This document shows positions 61,604 to 64,000 of a DNA stretch of 64,000 bases, piece by piece. The stretch comes from Actinoallomurus purpureus (GTDB taxonomy: Bacteria > Actinomycetota > Actinomycetes > Streptosporangiales > Streptosporangiaceae), in NCBI RefSeq assembly GCF_024055795.1, contig NZ_JAMXMY010000004.1, forward strand, positions 186,001 through 250,000, written 5' to 3'. The notes under the pieces are model-generated. The model saw only the letters and a list, made by a program, of their open reading frames with translations. It did not search any database and was not told the DNA's origin. Each line of letters begins with the position of its first letter. Position 1 is the first letter of the stretch. A program made the position numbers and the translations under genes.

Positions 61604-62188
61604 TCAGGTGCCGATGGCGGTGGCGATCAGGATCTCCAGTTGGGCGGCGACATCGTCCAGCGGCCGGATGTCACCGTGGGCGCGGCACAACGCGACCGTT
61701 CCCTCCACCGATGCGATGACAAGTGTCGCCAGCTGCGTGGCGGCGGGCTCGGCCACGCCGTGTTCGCCGAGCGAGGCCGCCAGCAGCCGCTGCCAGGCGG
61801 TGAAGACCTCGGCGGCGGCGATGATCGCTTCGGGGTCGCCGTCGGCGGGGGGTTCTTCGACGGCTACGGCCAGCACCGGGCAGCCGGCCCGGTAGCCGCT
61901 GTCGACGACCGTCTGCCGCCACAACGTCAGGAACGCCCGCAACCCGGCGACCGGACCGGCCGCCAGCTCCTGCTCCAGGGTCCGGGACACCAGGTCGCCG
62001 GCGAACCGCACCGCCTCGGCGGCCAGCTGCTGCTTGCCACGGGGGAAGTAGTGGTAGGTCGACCCCAGCGGAGCGCCGGAGTGTCCGGCCAGGTCCCGGA
62101 TGGTGCTGCCGGCCAGGCCTCGGCGCCGAATCAGGTCGGCCGCGCCCACGATGATCCTCTGCCGCGACGCGGACGTGCTGCGGGTCAC
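61604..62188 (-). CDS. TetR family repressor
   Basis: A 194-residue TetR regulator. The N-terminal helix-turn-helix (RQRIIVGAADLIRRRGLAGSTIRDLAGHSGAPLGSTYHYFPRGKQQLAAEA) is clear, with an all-helical ligand-binding C-terminus. Of two in-frame GTG codons, the one at 62188 has AGGAGG at correct spacing; the other, 6 nt upstream, abuts the ribosome binding site. Two operator copies lie between it and the divergent alcohol dehydrogenase gene. Confidence 0.9.
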   Translation of the reverse strand: MTRSTSASRQRIIVGAADLIRRRGLAGSTIRDLAGHSGAPLGSTYHYFPRGKQQLAAEAVRFAGDLVSRTLEQELAAGPVAGLRAFLTLWRQTVVDSGYRAGCPVLAVAVEEPPADGDPEAIIAAAEVFTAWQRLLAASLGEHGVAEPAATQLATLVIASVEGTVALCRAHGDIRPLDDVAAQLEILIATAIGT

Positions 62189-62205
62189 GAGCACCCTCCT
62201 CTGGC

Positions 62206-62256
62206 TATGACGATCGTTATAGCCTATCGTGACGCGTGAATATGACGCTCGTTATA
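62206..62256. promoter_or_regulatory. Two TetR operators
   Basis: Nearly identical dyads TATGACGATCGTTATA (62206-62221) and TATGACGCTCGTTATA (62241-62256), centres 35 bp apart, differ at one base. They lie between divergent tetR and adh starts, so one repressor probably controls both genes. Confidence 0.85.
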
Positions 62257-62297
62257 ACCGCACGTCGGTGACTCATCATGGGGAGAGGAGACCCGTC

Positions 62298-63482
62298 ATG
62301 CCGAAGATCCAGCCTGCCCCGATGAACCCGGTCGGTTCACAGCGCTCGGTGCGGGAGCTTCGGTTGGTGCGCAGCGGCAGGCTCTCCTGGGCGGAACGTG
62401 CCGCGCCGGAGATCATCGACGCGGGGGATGCGATCGTGCGTCCGTTCCTGGCCGGCCGGTGCGACGGCGACACCTTGCCGATCCACCGCCCGGTCTCCCG
62501 CGCCCTGCAGGCGGGCATGGCGCTGGGCCTGGTCGATCCGGTCGTGAAAGGCATCTGCGGGAAGGTCCCCTTCCGCGGGCCGTTCCCGATCGGCCACGAA
62601 TGCGTCGCCCAGGTCACCGCCGTCGGGCCGTACGTCACCAGCCTGAAGGTCGGGCAGACGGTGATCGTCCCGTGGGCGGTCTCCTGCGGCGCGTGCCCGC
62701 CCTGCCGACGCGGCCTGACCTCCAAGTGCGCCACCGCCGGTACCGCCACACCCGGTGGCGTACTCGCGGCGTTCGGTTTCGGTTCGTCCGCCGGCGCCTG
62801 GGGCGGCATGGTCACCGACCTGATCCGCGTCCCGTTCGCCGACCACCTGCTCGTGAAACTTCCCGATGGCGTCCCCCCGGCGCGAGTCGCGGCGGCCGGC
62901 GACAACCTCGCCGACGCCTGGCGCGCCGTCGTACCGCCGCTGGCCGAACGGGAGGGAGGCACGGTCCTGGTGCTGGGCGGCGGCGCCAAGAGCATCGGCC
63001 TGTACGCCGCCGGCCTGGCCGTCGCCCACGGCGCCGCCCGCGTCGATTATTTCGATGTCTCCCCCACACGGCGGCGCATCGCCGAGTCCTTCGGGGCACG
63101 CACCCCCGCCGGTGCCCGCCCGCAGGGCGTCTACGACGTCGTCGTGGAGGCGACCTCACGCTCCGGCGGCCTGCGGACCGCCCTGCGCGCGCTGGCCCCC
63201 GGGGGGATCTGCACGGCGGTCGGCTACTACCTGGCCACCGGCACCCGGCTCCCGTTGATGCACCTGTACGCCACCGACGGCACGCTGCGCGTCGGCGTCT
63301 CGCATGTCCGCGCGAACCTGCCCGCTCTGCTGGAGTTCCTTCAGCGCACCGGATTTCCCGCCGAACACGTCACCACCCTGACCGCCGACTGGAACGACGC
63401 GCCCGTCGCCTATGCGGCCCGCACCACGAAACTGGTCCTGGCCCGCGACCCTCTGCCGTTCCGAGACGAGGCCACCCGGTGA
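62298..63482 (+). CDS. Zinc-dependent alcohol dehydrogenase (MDR family)
   Basis: A 394-residue medium-chain dehydrogenase/reductase. The catalytic-zinc region is IGHECVAQVTAVG (H-E) with the upstream Cys replaced or shifted (AGRCDGDTLPIHRP), the structural-zinc loop is CGACPPCRRGLTSKC, and the NAD(P) site is VLVLGGGAKSIGLYAAGLAV. GGGGAGAGGAGACCCGTC precedes the ATG. The divergent TetR gene and twin operators indicate induction by a small molecule, perhaps the substrate alcohol or aldehyde. Confidence 0.88.
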   Translation: MPKIQPAPMNPVGSQRSVRELRLVRSGRLSWAERAAPEIIDAGDAIVRPFLAGRCDGDTLPIHRPVSRALQAGMALGLVDPVVKGICGKVPFRGPFPIGHECVAQVTAVGPYVTSLKVGQTVIVPWAVSCGACPPCRRGLTSKCATAGTATPGGVLAAFGFGSSAGAWGGMVTDLIRVPFADHLLVKLPDGVPPARVAAAGDNLADAWRAVVPPLAEREGGTVLVLGGGAKSIGLYAAGLAVAHGAARVDYFDVSPTRRRIAESFGARTPAGARPQGVYDVVVEATSRSGGLRTALRALAPGGICTAVGYYLATGTRLPLMHLYATDGTLRVGVSHVRANLPALLEFLQRTGFPAEHVTTLTADWNDAPVAYAARTTKLVLARDPLPFRDEATR

Positions 63483-63603
63483 CCCCCGCCCGTCCGTCCG
63501 CCTCGACGACGTCCGCCGGGCCATGAGGCAAGCGTAGGTGGTGCTCGAAAGCGAAGATCGTACGATGGGCCTGGCATTTCTCCCTGATCGGAAGCGGGCG
63601 CAG

Positions 63604-64000
63604 ATGGTCGATTTCTCGCGGGGTCTCCCTCCGGCATTCCTGAGCAGCGCCAACGCGTCGTTCAGCCGGTTGCTGGCCGAGTGCGCGCCCGAGGCGCTGC
63701 CCACGGGACGGGTCCGGGAATCGGTCGCCGGGCTCCCCATCCCGCACGGCACCACGATCCTGGCACTGACCTTCGAGGGCGGCGTGCTCATGGCCGGTGA
63801 CCGCCGGGCCACGATGGGGAACCTCATCGCGCAACGCGACCTGGAGAAGGTGAACTTCGCCGACGAGTACTCGGCGGTGGCCTTCGCCGGGACCGTCGGC
63901 ACCGCCATGGACATGGTCCGTCTCTTCCAGTTCGAGCTGGAGCACTACGAGAAGATCGAGGAACGGCGGCTGTCACTCGACGGCAAGGCCCGCCGGCTGG
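63604..64000 (+). CDS. prcB: Proteasome beta subunit, 5' part (cut by window end)
   Basis: At least 132 codons, open at the window end. The pattern is that of actinobacterial PrcB: a propeptide ([21 protein letters not shown]) and, after it, the catalytic N-terminal threonine of the mature chain in [11 protein letters not shown], then [33 protein letters not shown] and [14 protein letters not shown]. The mature enzyme is the peptidase ring of the 20S proteasome. The upstream neighbour is an alcohol dehydrogenase, not the usual pup, so this may be an additional copy. A GTG at 63538 is an alternative in-frame start. Confidence 0.9.
   Translation, partial: MVDFSRGLPPAFLSSANASFSRLLAECAPEALPTGRVRESVAGLPIPHGTTILALTFEGGVLMAGDRRATMGNLIAQRDLEKVNFADEYSAVAFAGTVGTAMDMVRLFQFELEHYEKIEERRLSLDGKARRL

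Overview
The window is chromosomal DNA of a high-GC actinobacterium. Evidence: GTG starts and stop/start overlaps are common, and there is a proteasome beta subunit, a BTAD/SARP-type regulator, WXG/ESX-like helical proteins and a 2-methylisoborneol (2-MIB) locus. A Streptosporangiales-like soil organism would fit, but this is inference. No rRNA, tRNA, CRISPR array or intact insertion sequence was seen.

Layout. 0.2-9.0 kb: a B12-riboswitch-controlled cobalt transporter (cbtB-cbtA) with a linked histidine phosphatase; a truncated merR; the phosphoketolase-acetate kinase pair; a cyclic-nucleotide-binding protein; a universal stress protein; a lower-GC antitoxin/PIN toxin pair beside an ATPase remnant. 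9.5-20.2 kb: two secreted proteins (one with TSP3, VWD and nidogen-like regions), a SUV3-like helicase and a D,D-carboxypeptidase with a very long acidic N-terminus. 20.2-26.3 kb: a sugar-acid catabolic locus (enolase-superfamily dehydratase, DapA-like lyase, GntR regulator, ABC importer). 26.5-30.4 kb: dienelactone-hydrolase-like protein, LLM flavin oxidoreductase, STAS protein, cold-shock protein and a decayed P450. 30.5-34.4 kb: a family 2 encapsulin operon with shell protein, 2-MIB synthase cargo and geranyl diphosphate C-methyltransferase.

35.1-56.7 kb is the most unusual part and looks like a specialised-metabolite region. A LysR regulator diverges from an RraA-like protein and a DUF2817 metallohydrolase. 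An aspartate semialdehyde dehydrogenase/aspartokinase pair follows and ends at a strong terminator. A plus-strand operon then begins: an M29/NicX-like metalloprotein, an unlisted 22-codon ORF with an excellent ribosome binding site, a perfect 13-bp hairpin, a second M29/NicX-like paralogue that has lost its HxD metal motif, a haem-oxygenase-like di-iron oxidase (HDO), a GNAT-like protein, a hydroxyacid-oxoacid transhydrogenase-like iron ADH and an aldehyde dehydrogenase. After a CGNR regulator and a methyltransferase comes a second operon with three ATP-grasp enzymes and an MFS exporter, the last ATP-grasp being fused to an M20 peptidase. My reading is a candidate undescribed pathway that modifies a very short ribosomal peptide, or builds a small peptide from aspartate-derived units by ATP-grasp ligation.

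56.7-64.0 kb: an alpha/beta hydrolase diverging from a BTAD regulator, a WXG-like pair with a YbaB-family protein, a TetR-controlled zinc alcohol dehydrogenase with two operator copies, and the start of a proteasome beta-subunit gene cut by the window end.
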